Origin: Clostridiaceae bacterium M8S5
GTDB lineage: Bacteria; Bacillota; Clostridia; Tissierellales; MCWD3
Reading direction: 5' to 3'
Length of the DNA: 64,000 bases
Assembly (NCBI GenBank): GCA_029227815.1
Contig: CP118523.1
Location: 3,224,001-3,288,000 of the forward strand
Under the pieces are notes generated by a model that ran no database searches, was not told the DNA's origin, and saw only the letters and a program-made list of their open reading frames with translations. Shown in pieces: positions 26,804 to 35,383 of the stretch. The stretch's first letter is position 1, and every line of letters begins with the position of its first letter. Position numbers and translations under genes: made by a program.

Positions 26804-27721
26804 TCATTTATTAAAATATACTTTGTAATCATACATTTCTTTAATTGGGTCTAGCTCCTCATCTTCTCTTATATAGTCCATAAGATTAATATTTAACTCG
26901 ACTGCTTTCAAAGCGTCTTCTAATGCTAATTTTAAATTGCCTATATGTACATAAAAACATGCTCTGTTATAGTATAAAAATGCTGATTTTTCGTTATTCT
27001 TTATTCCTAGTGAAATTATATCTATAGCGTATTTATAATCTAACCTCTCTTTAAAAATAATAGCTAGGTTTAAATAACTGTATGGATAAGTATTGTTCTG
27101 CTTTATTGATAACATGTAACTATCTATAGCTTCATCTATTTTCCCAAGTTTTTTCATTATTACTCCCATATTAAATAATGCTAAAAAATTATCTGACTTT
27201 ATTGCCATAGCTTGTCTTATCATTTCCAAAGCTTTTTCATTTTCATTTAACTCTTCGTATATTGAACCCAAATTTATATATGCCCAAAAGTCGTCTGGTT
27301 TAAGCTCTATTGTTTTTTTGTAATACTTTATAGCATTTTCTTTATTTCCCATACAGTCCCATGTATCAGCTAGAAAGAAATATGCTCTGTCATAGTCTGG
27401 TTTAATTTCTATTGCTTTTTCATAGTATTCTATTGCTTTAAGATGCTCCTTTTGCTCGTCATATAATATAGCTAGTCCATAATAAGCCCTCGCTTCATTT
27501 GGATTTATCTCTAATATATGCCTATATTTTTCTTCTGCTAGAGTGTAGTTTCCAATCTCATCATAAATTAGACCCATTTTAAGAACTATTTCATATTTAT
27601 CTATTTTATCTGCATATGACAATGCCTTTTTAAGAAATTCTATCGACTTAAATAGTTTATTGTTTTGTCGAAAATCCTCTGCTAGATTGATATAATTATT
27701 AAGCATATAATTTCGTTTCAT
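26804..27721 (-). CDS. Tetratricopeptide repeat protein
   Basis: 305 residues made almost wholly of TPR units (for example ARAYYGLAILYDEQKEHLKA, DFWAYINLGSIYEELNENEK and SDNFLALFNMGVIMKKLGKI). About seven repeats, no signal peptide, likely cytoplasmic protein-binding scaffold. ATG 27721 lies 11-12 bases after AAGGAG. It follows prsW-like gene by 35 bp, suggesting one operon. Confidence 0.85.
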   Translation of the reverse strand: MKRNYMLNNYINLAEDFRQNNKLFKSIEFLKKALSYADKIDKYEIVLKMGLIYDEIGNYTLAEEKYRHILEINPNEARAYYGLAILYDEQKEHLKAIEYYEKAIEIKPDYDRAYFFLADTWDCMGNKENAIKYYKKTIELKPDDFWAYINLGSIYEELNENEKALEMIRQAMAIKSDNFLALFNMGVIMKKLGKIDEAIDSYMLSIKQNNTYPYSYLNLAIIFKERLDYKYAIDIISLGIKNNEKSAFLYYNRACFYVHIGNLKLALEDALKAVELNINLMDYIREDEELDPIKEMYDYKVYFNK

Positions 27722-27756
27722 CTCAATTATTACTCCTTTATAAATCAAATATTTAA

Positions 27757-28461
27757 CTATTTTTTTAGAAATTCTGAATCATACATATGTTTGGATTCTT
27801 TATAGTATGAATTTAATTTTCTTAAGCTAATAATCCACAAATAAACAACAAATGCAATCAATATCGGCATTAAAAACGGTATATTTGACATCAATATAAA
27901 ATTAAATAGTCCATGAAATATGATTGGCACAACTAATGATTTAGTCATGAATTCTCTAGCCTCTTTTTTATTATCTGCAAATTTAGATAAAGATAAATAG
28001 TACCCCATAGTAACTGCAAATAATGTATGTGCAGGGACAGATAATAGTCCTCTGTAAATTCCTATATGAGGGTTTGTAGTAAATCTAAAAGCAACATAAA
28101 TAATATTTTCAACTAGAGCAAAGCCTAGAGCTGAATATATACAATATACAATTCCATCCAGCTTTTCGTTAAAAGCTTCATGATTAAAGGCTAATCTAAG
28201 AACTACCTGCCTTTTGAAAAATTCCTCTGTAAGCCCAGCTACTATAAATGCTACATATGCAATTGATAAAAATCCCCCAAATATATCAAAAGACATTAAA
28301 ATTCTTTCTATTATAGATATTGGTATTGCTGATAACATTCCAAAAATAAATACTTTTACTAACAAATTGAAAGGTTCTTTGTCAAATCTATCTGTTAAGT
28401 ATATTCCTAATCCAAGTGCAAAAACTGGTATAGTTGCTATAACTATTAGTCTTACATTCAT
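27757..28461 (-). CDS. PrsW-family intramembrane protease
   Basis: 234 residues with six to eight membrane helices. PrsW motifs are GLTEEFFKR (EExxK) in one helix and ALGFALVENIIY in the next, with VPAHTLFAVTMGY and IFHGLFNF. In Bacillus, PrsW starts cleavage of the anti-sigma factor RsiW; the target here is unknown. ATG after GGTGAAGG. A 14-bp palindrome AATCTCATGAGATT lies in the upstream region (28487-28500 area). Confidence 0.85.
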   Translation of the reverse strand: MNVRLIVIATIPVFALGLGIYLTDRFDKEPFNLLVKVFIFGMLSAIPISIIERILMSFDIFGGFLSIAYVAFIVAGLTEEFFKRQVVLRLAFNHEAFNEKLDGIVYCIYSALGFALVENIIYVAFRFTTNPHIGIYRGLLSVPAHTLFAVTMGYYLSLSKFADNKKEAREFMTKSLVVPIIFHGLFNFILMSNIPFLMPILIAFVVYLWIISLRKLNSYYKESKHMYDSEFLKK

Positions 28462-28609
28462 AATCCTTCACCATCCTAATTTATAATCAATCTCATGAGA
28501 TTATTTTTTCGTGTTATTAGGTTTGTTATACAAGGATATTATGGTAATGTAAAACCAACTTGGAAAGAATATATTATTTTAGTTCATTTATTAGTTTTGA
28601 TTTTATTAT

Positions 28610-28663
28610 AAAATAAAAAAAAAATCAAATATCAGAGGGTAAGTATAAATAATAATACCCTCT
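28610..28663 (-). terminator. Terminator between prsW-like gene promoter and the amidohydrolase gene
   Basis: Stem AGAGGGTA / TACCCTCT at 28634-28663 with a T-rich run beyond it on the minus strand. It lies downstream on the minus strand of nothing but the 28.7-29.9 kb amidohydrolase gene, which it should terminate. Confidence 0.55.
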
Positions 28664-28722
28664 ACATTTATATTGTATCATAAAACACCCATTTTTTGTT
28701 TATTTTAACTCGAACTTGTATA

Positions 28723-29886
28723 CTATTGACATTTTTTATATACGATTTGACCATCGATTATAGTGTATATAACTTCTGAACTTATTTCTAGTGGATTGCC
28801 ATCCCAAATAGCTATGTCTGCATCTTTACCAATTTTAATACTTCCAACTCTATCGTCAATCTTTAGTATCTCTGCTGGATTTATAGTAAGTGCTTTTAAT
28901 GCTTCCATCTCATCTAACCCTGCTTTTACTGCTAATGAAGCACATACTGGTAATAAATGTAGTGGTATTACTGGATGGTCAGTCATAAGAGCTACTTTTA
29001 CTCCGTTTTCAGATAGTACCTTTGGTGTAATAAATGATCTATTTGCTAGTTCAAATTTTGATCTATGTGTCATAATAGGTCCAACTATAGCATCTAAATT
29101 TGCATTCTTTATACGCTTCGCTATTAAATGACCTTCTGTACAATGTTCTAATGTTAAATCTACATCAAATTCATCTGCTATCCTCATTGCTGTTAATATA
29201 TCATCTGCTCTATGTGCATGTACTTTTAGTGGTATTTCTTTGTTTAATACTTTAAGTAATGCTTCATTTTTCATATCAAATGCTGGTCTTTTTGAATAAT
29301 CTCCTTTTGTAGCTTCTATTCTATTTTTATAATCTTTTGCCTTGAATAGTGCTTCTCTTAGTAATCCAGCTATACCCATTCTAGTTATTGGCATTTTTCC
29401 TTTTTCATTGTAGACTCTTTTAGGATTCTCTCCAAAAGCACATTTCATACCAACACTCTTTTTTACTACCATATCATCTATAATATTACCATATGTTTTT
29501 ATAGCTACGAATTCACCACCTATAACATTAGCACTCCCCGGACCAGTAGCTGTACATGTTATCCCTTTTTCCACAGCTTCTTTAAATGCTATATCATTTG
29601 GATTTATAGCATCAATTGCTCTTAAATGTGGAGTTATAGGATCTGTCCTCTCATTGTGATCTGATCCTTCAAATCCAATACTACTCTCTGTTATCCCTAA
29701 ATGCGTATGTGCATCTATAAATCCAGGCATAACAAGTTTACCTTTGGCATCAATAATTTCCACATCACCATTTGTCTTTATATCATATCCAATCTCAGCT
29801 ATTTTACCGTTTTTGATTAGTATTGAAGCCCCATCTAATATTCCATTCTCCATAGTGTAAATTTTCCCGTTTTTAATTAATATCAT
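28723..29886 (-). CDS. Amidohydrolase (imidazolonepropionase-like)
   Basis: 387 residues. Metal-binding FIDAHTHLGI near residue 58, HAHRADD (~215), TLEHCTEGH (~240) and MTDHPVIP (~290) follow the amidohydrolase pattern, with a typical C-terminal INPAEILKIDDRVGSI-like block. Hydrolyses a cyclic amide or similar; substrate unknown. The GTG at 29895 lies inside the ribosome binding site, so ATG 29886 is used. Confidence 0.85.
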   Translation of the reverse strand: MILIKNGKIYTMENGILDGASILIKNGKIAEIGYDIKTNGDVEIIDAKGKLVMPGFIDAHTHLGITESSIGFEGSDHNERTDPITPHLRAIDAINPNDIAFKEAVEKGITCTATGPGSANVIGGEFVAIKTYGNIIDDMVVKKSVGMKCAFGENPKRVYNEKGKMPITRMGIAGLLREALFKAKDYKNRIEATKGDYSKRPAFDMKNEALLKVLNKEIPLKVHAHRADDILTAMRIADEFDVDLTLEHCTEGHLIAKRIKNANLDAIVGPIMTHRSKFELANRSFITPKVLSENGVKVALMTDHPVIPLHLLPVCASLAVKAGLDEMEALKALTINPAEILKIDDRVGSIKIGKDADIAIWDGNPLEISSEVIYTIIDGQIVYKKCQ

Positions 29887-29956
29887 TAAACTCACTTCCT
29901 TTTCATTTCACTTATGCTATATAGTATTATACCATTTTATTCTATATAATAAAATA

Positions 29957-29992
29957 AAGATATCTCAAGGTATGTAATCTTGAGATATCTTT
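29957..29992 (-). terminator. Terminator hairpin, left flank of repeat copy B
   Basis: 13-bp stem AAGATATCTCAAG / CTTGAGATATCTT with T runs. A related hairpin (AGATATGTCAAG) lies to the right of the repeat. Confidence 0.7.
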
Positions 29993-29995
29993 TTC

Positions 29996-30140
29996 GGGAC
30001 AAAGTCATCAAAAAAGCAAACTGTAGTAAGAGTTCATTTTCAAGAAGTGTTAAAATTGAGTAGCAGAGCTTACTTAGAGGTATGTGAGCAACAGAAATTT
30101 TAACTACGACGCAGAAACTGGGCTTTTATCTACAGTCTGA
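29996..30140 (+). repeat. Dispersed palindromic element, copy B
   Basis: Same element as at 58264 and 60988, more diverged: GACAAAGTCATC at the left, GAGTAGCAGAGCTTACTTAG in the centre, GCAGAAACTGGGCTTTT and CAGTCTGA at the right. Lies between two related terminator hairpins. Confidence 0.85.
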
Positions 30141-30172
30141 GATATGTCAAGACAATACGCCTTGACATATCT
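30140..30172 (-). terminator. Terminator of ugd, right flank of repeat copy B
   Basis: Stem AGATATGTCAAG / CTTGACATATCT ten bases beyond the ugd stop codon on the minus strand. Confidence 0.75.
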
Positions 30173-30181
30173 TTTTTATTC

Positions 30182-31504
30182 TTATCTACCTACACAATAA
30201 TACTTAAATCCCAATTTCTCAACTATATTTCTATCATAAATATTTCTAAAGTCAAAAAAGTAGTTTCCCTTCATTATCTTTTTTATCTTTTGGAGATCCA
30301 TTGTTCTAAATTCATTCCATTCTGTTAGGATTACGATTGCATCTACATCTGTAACTGCATCATATTCATTTTCACAATACTTAATCTTATCTAATATATT
30401 TTGTAGCCTCATTGCACTTTCCTTATGCCCTTGTGGATCATATACTTTAAATTTTACATCATACTTAGATAGTTTATTTAATATAGTTATAGCTGGAGAT
30501 TCTCTCATATCATCTGTTTTTGGTTTAAATGTTAACCCTAAAACTCCAATTGTTTTTCCATTTAGATTTCCTATCTCTCTTTTAATTCTTTTTGCCATTT
30601 TATGTTTTTGATGTTCATTTGCCTTTATTGTCTCTTTTATCAATGTAACTGGTTCCTTTTTTTCTTCACTAATTCTAAATAATGCATTTGTGTCTTTTGG
30701 AAAACAGCTACCTCCATATCCGGGTCCCGGGTTTAAAAACTTTGAACCTATTCTCTGGTCCATACCCATTGCTTTTGCCACATGACAGACATCAGCACCC
30801 ACTTTCTCACATAAATTAGCTATTTGATTAATGTATGTTATCTTCATAGCTAAAAATGCATTTGATGCATATTTTATCATTTCTGCTGTCTCTATATTTG
30901 TAATTACAAATGGTGTCTCACTTAAATATAGCACTCTGTAGACTTCTTTCATTATACGTGTTGCTTTTTTACTATCTACCCCTAAGACTATTCTATCAGG
31001 GTTAGTAAAATCGTATACCGCTGAACCCTCTCTTAAAAACTCTGGATTTGATACCATATCAAACTTGTGACTTACACCTTTATTATCTAATATTTCTTTT
31101 ATGACTTTTTTTACTAATTTTGCAGTCCCTATAGGTACTGTTGATTTGTTAACTATAACCTTGTATCCATTCATGTATTTTCCTATAGTTTTAGCAACTT
31201 CTAATACATTGTTCAAATCCGCTTTGCCATCCTCCATAGCTGGTGTCCCCACTGCTATGAATATTACTTTACTTTGCTTGATAGCATAGGATATATCTGT
31301 TGTAAATTCTAATCTTTTATTCTGTCTATTTTTCTTTATCAGAGCCTCTAGATTCTGTTCATATATTGGAATTATACCGCAATTTAATTTATCAATTTTC
31401 TCTTTATCTTTGTCTACACATATAACGTTCATACCAAAATCAGCTAGACAAGCTCCACAAACTAATCCTACGTAACCACTTCCTATAATAGTTATGCTAT
31501 TTAT
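30182..31504 (-). CDS. ugd: UDP-glucose 6-dehydrogenase, apparent ATA start
   Basis: 440 residues if started at ATA 31504. The NAD-binding motif ITIIGSGYVGLVCGACLADF lies upstream of the first in-frame ATG (31432), so a start at that ATG would remove the essential Rossmann glycines. GGGAGG precedes the ATA at normal spacing and no ATG, GTG or TTG is available. The catalytic region PGPGYGGSCFPKDTNAL is intact, as are VNKSTVPIGT and LGLTFKPKTDDMRESP. Oxidises UDP-glucose to UDP-glucuronate for surface polysaccharides. No capsule genes are adjacent. Confidence 0.88.
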   Translation of the reverse strand: MNSITIIGSGYVGLVCGACLADFGMNVICVDKDKEKIDKLNCGIIPIYEQNLEALIKKNRQNKRLEFTTDISYAIKQSKVIFIAVGTPAMEDGKADLNNVLEVAKTIGKYMNGYKVIVNKSTVPIGTAKLVKKVIKEILDNKGVSHKFDMVSNPEFLREGSAVYDFTNPDRIVLGVDSKKATRIMKEVYRVLYLSETPFVITNIETAEMIKYASNAFLAMKITYINQIANLCEKVGADVCHVAKAMGMDQRIGSKFLNPGPGYGGSCFPKDTNALFRISEEKKEPVTLIKETIKANEHQKHKMAKRIKREIGNLNGKTIGVLGLTFKPKTDDMRESPAITILNKLSKYDVKFKVYDPQGHKESAMRLQNILDKIKYCENEYDAVTDVDAIVILTEWNEFRTMDLQKIKKIMKGNYFFDFRNIYDRNIVEKLGFKYYCVGR

Positions 31505-31643
31505 TTTATATGCCTCCCTTCTAATTACTGTCTCTATTAATTACTCAAATATCTTTATACTTTATAATTATGACGCTATATAAAATATTGATAGCATAAA
31601 TTTATTATTTTTTAGATTAAATCTAAATTATTCACAGAAAATC

Positions 31644-31745
31644 AATAACTACACAGCATCCTTCTAATTATTCTATCGATTTTTCACCGTACTACCCAGT
31701 ACGCTTTCAAAATCGCTGAAATATTTCAATTTAAAAAACTACAGT
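31644..31745. repeat. Second kind of imperfect palindromic element
   Basis: Central stem CGATTTT / AAAATCG (31677-31715) with inner GTACT / AGTAC, and weaker complementarity out to TACAC / GTGTA. About 100 bp, unlike the 150-bp family in sequence though similar in design. It lies between ugd and the next gene upstream of it on the minus strand's downstream side. Confidence 0.5.
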
Positions 31746-31770
31746 GTATTTAAGACGTTCCATTAGTAAT

Positions 31771-32475
31771 TCAAATTAGTTGCTTATCAACATTTAAGAA
31801 CTTTATTATTTCACAGCCATCTGTTGTTATATAATATCGTACATATTTACCTTTTTTAAGACTTTCTATGTATCCCTTATACAATAAATCCGATACAGCA
31901 GCTTTTACAACCAGTATCTCTAGTTTAGTTTCTCTACTTATTCCTTCTATTGATCTAAATACAAAAGTACTTTCGTATATTGCGGTTAATATCAGTATCT
32001 TTTCGCTATCCATCATTGCATCCTCTGGTTTAATTGATACTTTTTTGTCACTTGGTATGACTTTCGTATCATTGTCTTCTATCTCTTCATCCTCTATCAC
32101 CTTATTTACTATTGGGTCTATATATTTATTTATGTGATTTACCTGACTTTTCACTTCATCTACTTGTTTTAGGAAAGAACTTGTCATTGAATTAATAAAC
32201 GAGCTTGACGCTATTGAAGCTATAGTACAAAATCCTAAGAATACAAATAACTTATTTTTATCAGTCTGACTAGCATCAATTAGATCACTAGAAATCATAT
32301 TTAAAAATAATGGTACTAAAAATGTTGCTGCTATACCTATAATAATTGACTTAAACAACTTATCTTTTTTGCTTTCAATATTGTCATCTGTGCTATTTTG
32401 CATATAGTTATTTACCACACCTCCTAATACTCCAGAGATAATCATAATTGTGATAATACATAGTGTATGCATCAT
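31771..32475 (-). CDS. Membrane protein with three helices and a C-terminal winged-helix domain
   Basis: 234 residues: three membrane helices (residues ~4-20, ~42-62, ~75-95) with GVLGGVVNNYMQ and VPLFLNMISSDLI, a pattern I associate with the YEATS-associated 3TM domain. A predicted coiled linker (~100-145) and a winged-helix-like tail (ISRETKLEILVVKAAVSDLL ... VRYYITTDG) follow. May be a membrane-tethered regulator. GGGAGGTTGG ribosome binding site; the second ATG (32472) is an equal candidate. Assignment is from memory. Confidence 0.55.
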   Translation of the reverse strand: MMHTLCIITIMIISGVLGGVVNNYMQNSTDDNIESKKDKLFKSIIIGIAATFLVPLFLNMISSDLIDASQTDKNKLFVFLGFCTIASIASSSFINSMTSSFLKQVDEVKSQVNHINKYIDPIVNKVIEDEEIEDNDTKVIPSDKKVSIKPEDAMMDSEKILILTAIYESTFVFRSIEGISRETKLEILVVKAAVSDLLYKGYIESLKKGKYVRYYITTDGCEIIKFLNVDKQLI

Positions 32476-32530
32476 AACTAACCAACCTCCCTTTGTGTAT
32501 ATTTTATCATTAATTACTTATTTTGTAAAT

Positions 32531-32559
32531 TTGACTATTCTTTGTTTTTGTTATACTAT
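32531..32559 (+). promoter_or_regulatory. Promoter of the DUF89 gene
   Basis: TTGACT followed by TACTAT at a 17-bp spacing (TATACT at 15 bp overlaps it). Confidence 0.45.
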
Positions 32560-32599
32560 ACAAACGACAAATAAATTTTCCACATAAGAGGTGTTTTAT

Positions 32600-33466
32600 A
32601 TGAAGCTTAATTTAAAATGTTTGCCTTGTAATATAAATCAAGTTCTCAAAATAACAGAGCTTATAAATTGTGGTGATCATCAAACAAAAGCTATACTCTC
32701 AGATGTTTTTAACTTACTTAAAAATGTAGATTATGAACTACCCAACCCACATACTATGAAGTTCATCATTGAAATTATACAAAAACACACAGGCAATGAT
32801 AATCCATATAAGGAAGTAAAAGAATATTATAACCGTATTTTACTTGAGCAATTTGATGAAATTGAAAGTATGGTTTTAGAATCTAATAACATCTTCCTTA
32901 CTGCTCTAAAGACTGCGATAATTGGAAATATAATAGATTTTGGTCCTGCTCATAAATTTGATAAAGAAATAATACTCTCAAAAATAAGAAGTGTTAACGA
33001 CTACAACCTAACTATTGATAATAGTGATGCTTTAAAAGAAAGCCTTAGCAGTTCTAAATCTCTTTTATATATTGGCGATAATTGCGGTGAACTAGTACTT
33101 GATAAAATTTTTATCAAAATTTTGAAAAGGTTATATCCTAGTTTGCATATAACTTTTGCTGTTAGAGGCAAACCTGCTTTAAATGACGTTACTATAGATG
33201 ATGCTGTTATGGTTAATATGCACGAACTAGCAGATGTAATTGATAGTGGTGATAGATCTCCAGGTGCTATTATTAATGATTCTAGTGATGAGTTTAAGAA
33301 TTGCTTTAATTCATCAGATATTGTTATTGCTAAAGGCCAAGGAAACTATGAAGGATTAAGTGATGAAAAAAGAAATAATCTTTTCTTATTATTTATGGCT
33401 AAATGTGAAGTAGTTGCTGGCTTAGCTGGTGTAGAAAAAATGAGTATAGTTTGCCTAAATAATTAG
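32600..33466 (+). CDS. DUF89 / ARMT1-like metal-dependent phosphatase
   Basis: 288 residues with the DUF89 pattern: N-terminal LKCLPCNINQ, a central YIGDNCGELVLDK (metal-binding Asp and Asn), AVRGKPALNDVT and the C-terminal VIAKGQGNYEGL and FMAKCEVVA. Related proteins remove phosphate from damaged sugar phosphates. ATG 32600 after AAGAGGTG. Single gene. Confidence 0.85.
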   Translation: MKLNLKCLPCNINQVLKITELINCGDHQTKAILSDVFNLLKNVDYELPNPHTMKFIIEIIQKHTGNDNPYKEVKEYYNRILLEQFDEIESMVLESNNIFLTALKTAIIGNIIDFGPAHKFDKEIILSKIRSVNDYNLTIDNSDALKESLSSSKSLLYIGDNCGELVLDKIFIKILKRLYPSLHITFAVRGKPALNDVTIDDAVMVNMHELADVIDSGDRSPGAIINDSSDEFKNCFNSSDIVIAKGQGNYEGLSDEKRNNLFLLFMAKCEVVAGLAGVEKMSIVCLNN

Positions 33467-33488
33467 GCTCTATACTCACTTTCTTATA

Positions 33489-34418
33489 TTACTTAAATCT
33501 TTTTAAATTATCTTTACTAAATGTCCACTCTGGTGTTATTATAGTTTCGTTATTATCTAACATATACCAAGGGCTTATATCACTATTGTTTGGGTTACAT
33601 AGTATTTGTATATCCTGTGCAGGCATGTAGCTTTGTGCCAACATATAATATTTTTTACCATTTGTTTTATCTTCTGCCATGTCTACTACTATTACAGCAT
33701 GCCCTGGGCTACCACCTTGCACCAATACATCTCCTATTTGCATATCCTCAAATTTTACAGGTTCTAACTCCTTTTCTAAGGATAATGTTCCTGCATATAT
33801 GAAAACAAATGTCATATATTCTCTAAAATCCTTGTAGGTATTTGATGCTTTTTTGCTCTTAACCCAACTAGTTTTATTGCCACTAACTTTTACTCTGTAT
33901 CCTTGCTTCCACTTTTTATAATCCATCCTGAAACCATTTGTGAGATTAAAATGAATTTCATCATATTTTTTTAGACTGTATAGATACTCTCCTCTCAGTC
34001 TCATAACTGCATCTGCACATTGCTGTAAATTTTTATCTCCTATATCCATATCTACAACAGCTTCGTATACATTGTTGTTTGATTTTGTGCTTCCATTATA
34101 GTACTTTACTTCACTACCATGAGGTTTTAACTCTAAATCTCTAATATATTTGCCAAAACTATTTTCACTTACATCTATTCGTTTGCATCCATTAATTACA
34201 TTAAACCTAGTTTCTATAGTTTTGCCTTCCTTGTTTAATATTTTATTGTCTGTTTTTATAGGTTTTTGATCTTCTTTCTGCTCCCCTTTTGGTTTGTTGT
34301 CACAAGTTATATTACTGCTCTCTTTATTATTATCTGCTTTTTTATTCTCTGCACCTTTATTGCTACATGAAGTAATTGCTATCATCATTACTATAATTAG
34401 AGCTAAATATCTTTTCAC
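33489..34418 (-). CDS. DUF4846 lipoprotein
   Basis: 309 residues. Signal peptide with lipobox ending at C18 (MIAITSC), a Lys/Asn-rich linker (~20-65), then a DUF4846-like domain with FNLTNGFRMDYKKWKQG and SPGHAVIVVDMA. Lipid-anchored on the outer face of the membrane; role unknown. GTG start at 34418 with AAAGGAG. Convergent with the DUF89 gene. Confidence 0.78.
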   Translation of the reverse strand: MKRYLALIIVMMIAITSCSNKGAENKKADNNKESSNITCDNKPKGEQKEDQKPIKTDNKILNKEGKTIETRFNVINGCKRIDVSENSFGKYIRDLELKPHGSEVKYYNGSTKSNNNVYEAVVDMDIGDKNLQQCADAVMRLRGEYLYSLKKYDEIHFNLTNGFRMDYKKWKQGYRVKVSGNKTSWVKSKKASNTYKDFREYMTFVFIYAGTLSLEKELEPVKFEDMQIGDVLVQGGSPGHAVIVVDMAEDKTNGKKYYMLAQSYMPAQDIQILCNPNNSDISPWYMLDNNETIITPEWTFSKDNLKRFK

Positions 34419-34430
34419 GTTAACACTCCT

Positions 34431-35321
34431 TTATTCCGATTTATATGAATGTGAAATTACCGTATCATAAAAACCAATCTTACTATATAAATTTGATGCA
34501 TTATTATCTATATCTGTACTTAAATATACTTGCTTAATATTTTTATTAGCACTTTGATTTATTACGTGCTCTATCATAGCTCTTCCTATTCCTTTACCTC
34601 TATGTTTTTCGTCTACTGCTACATATTCTAATCGTGAAAAATCCATATCATCAAGGTAATCTGAGCAAACTGCACCTATAATCTCTTTACTATCATTAAC
34701 AACATAACCTAATTTATATCCTTCTTTTAAGAATTCTTCTATTCTTTTTCTATCTCCTTGCCATTTAAATACTCTATCAAATAGTCTAAATATACCATTT
34801 ATTACTTTTTCATTTTTCTTATTTAAATTTTGAACTTGATATTTCGTTTGATTATATACTATTTCATCAGAAATATCAAAACACATTTCTCTGTCTGTGC
34901 TCTTATATGTCCAATCTAACTCCAAGTAACAATCCTTAAGTAGTGTATTTTCATCAGTTATAGTCGCATATATTGTTTTTAGAGTATCCTTTTTGCTTTG
35001 TTTTACTAAACCTATTATTTCTTTAATGATAGGCTTAGTGCTATGTTTTGGCTTTATTATTGGCCCAATCATATATCCATATTGGTCCTCTGGTGAATAT
35101 AATAAACCACTTATTCCTACTCTTTCATTTTCATATAGTATAATACATATACAGTTTTTTAACTCATTTTCGTATATTTTAATTTCTGCGATTAATTCTT
35201 TTAAATCTTCACATCTAGGATATCCAATCCCTGCTTCTGAATTATTGAATGAATACTTAAGCATTTCGTCTATGAAACTATTATCCTCATCTATTGCGTA
35301 TCTTATTGATAATTTTCCCAT
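34431..35321 (-). CDS. GNAT-family acetyltransferase, probably two GNAT domains
   Basis: 296 residues. The C-terminal half has a clear GNAT signature, RLEYVAVDEKHRGKGIGRAM, followed by YSKIGFYD. The N-terminal half is a degenerate GNAT. Substrate unknown. ATG after AAGGAGG. 12 bp before the DUF4846 gene, so the two may be co-transcribed. Confidence 0.8.
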   Translation of the reverse strand: MGKLSIRYAIDEDNSFIDEMLKYSFNNSEAGIGYPRCEDLKELIAEIKIYENELKNCICIILYENERVGISGLLYSPEDQYGYMIGPIIKPKHSTKPIIKEIIGLVKQSKKDTLKTIYATITDENTLLKDCYLELDWTYKSTDREMCFDISDEIVYNQTKYQVQNLNKKNEKVINGIFRLFDRVFKWQGDRKRIEEFLKEGYKLGYVVNDSKEIIGAVCSDYLDDMDFSRLEYVAVDEKHRGKGIGRAMIEHVINQSANKNIKQVYLSTDIDNNASNLYSKIGFYDTVISHSYKSE

Positions 35322-35338
35322 ATTATCCTCCTTTATTT

Positions 35339-35373
35339 AAAAGGACTGCCTCATTTTCGGTGGCAGTCCTTTT
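35339..35373 (-). terminator. Terminator of the tldD-tldE operon
   Basis: Stem AAAAGGACTGCC / GGCAGTCCTTTT just after the TldE-like stop codon. Confidence 0.8.
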
Positions 35374-35383
35374 AAAATATTCC

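Noticed and set aside
26625-26807. 60-codon minus-strand frame between the AraC-fusion and TPR genes
   Set aside because: It covers the TPR terminator and the AraC-fusion promoter, has no ribosome binding site, and looks non-coding.
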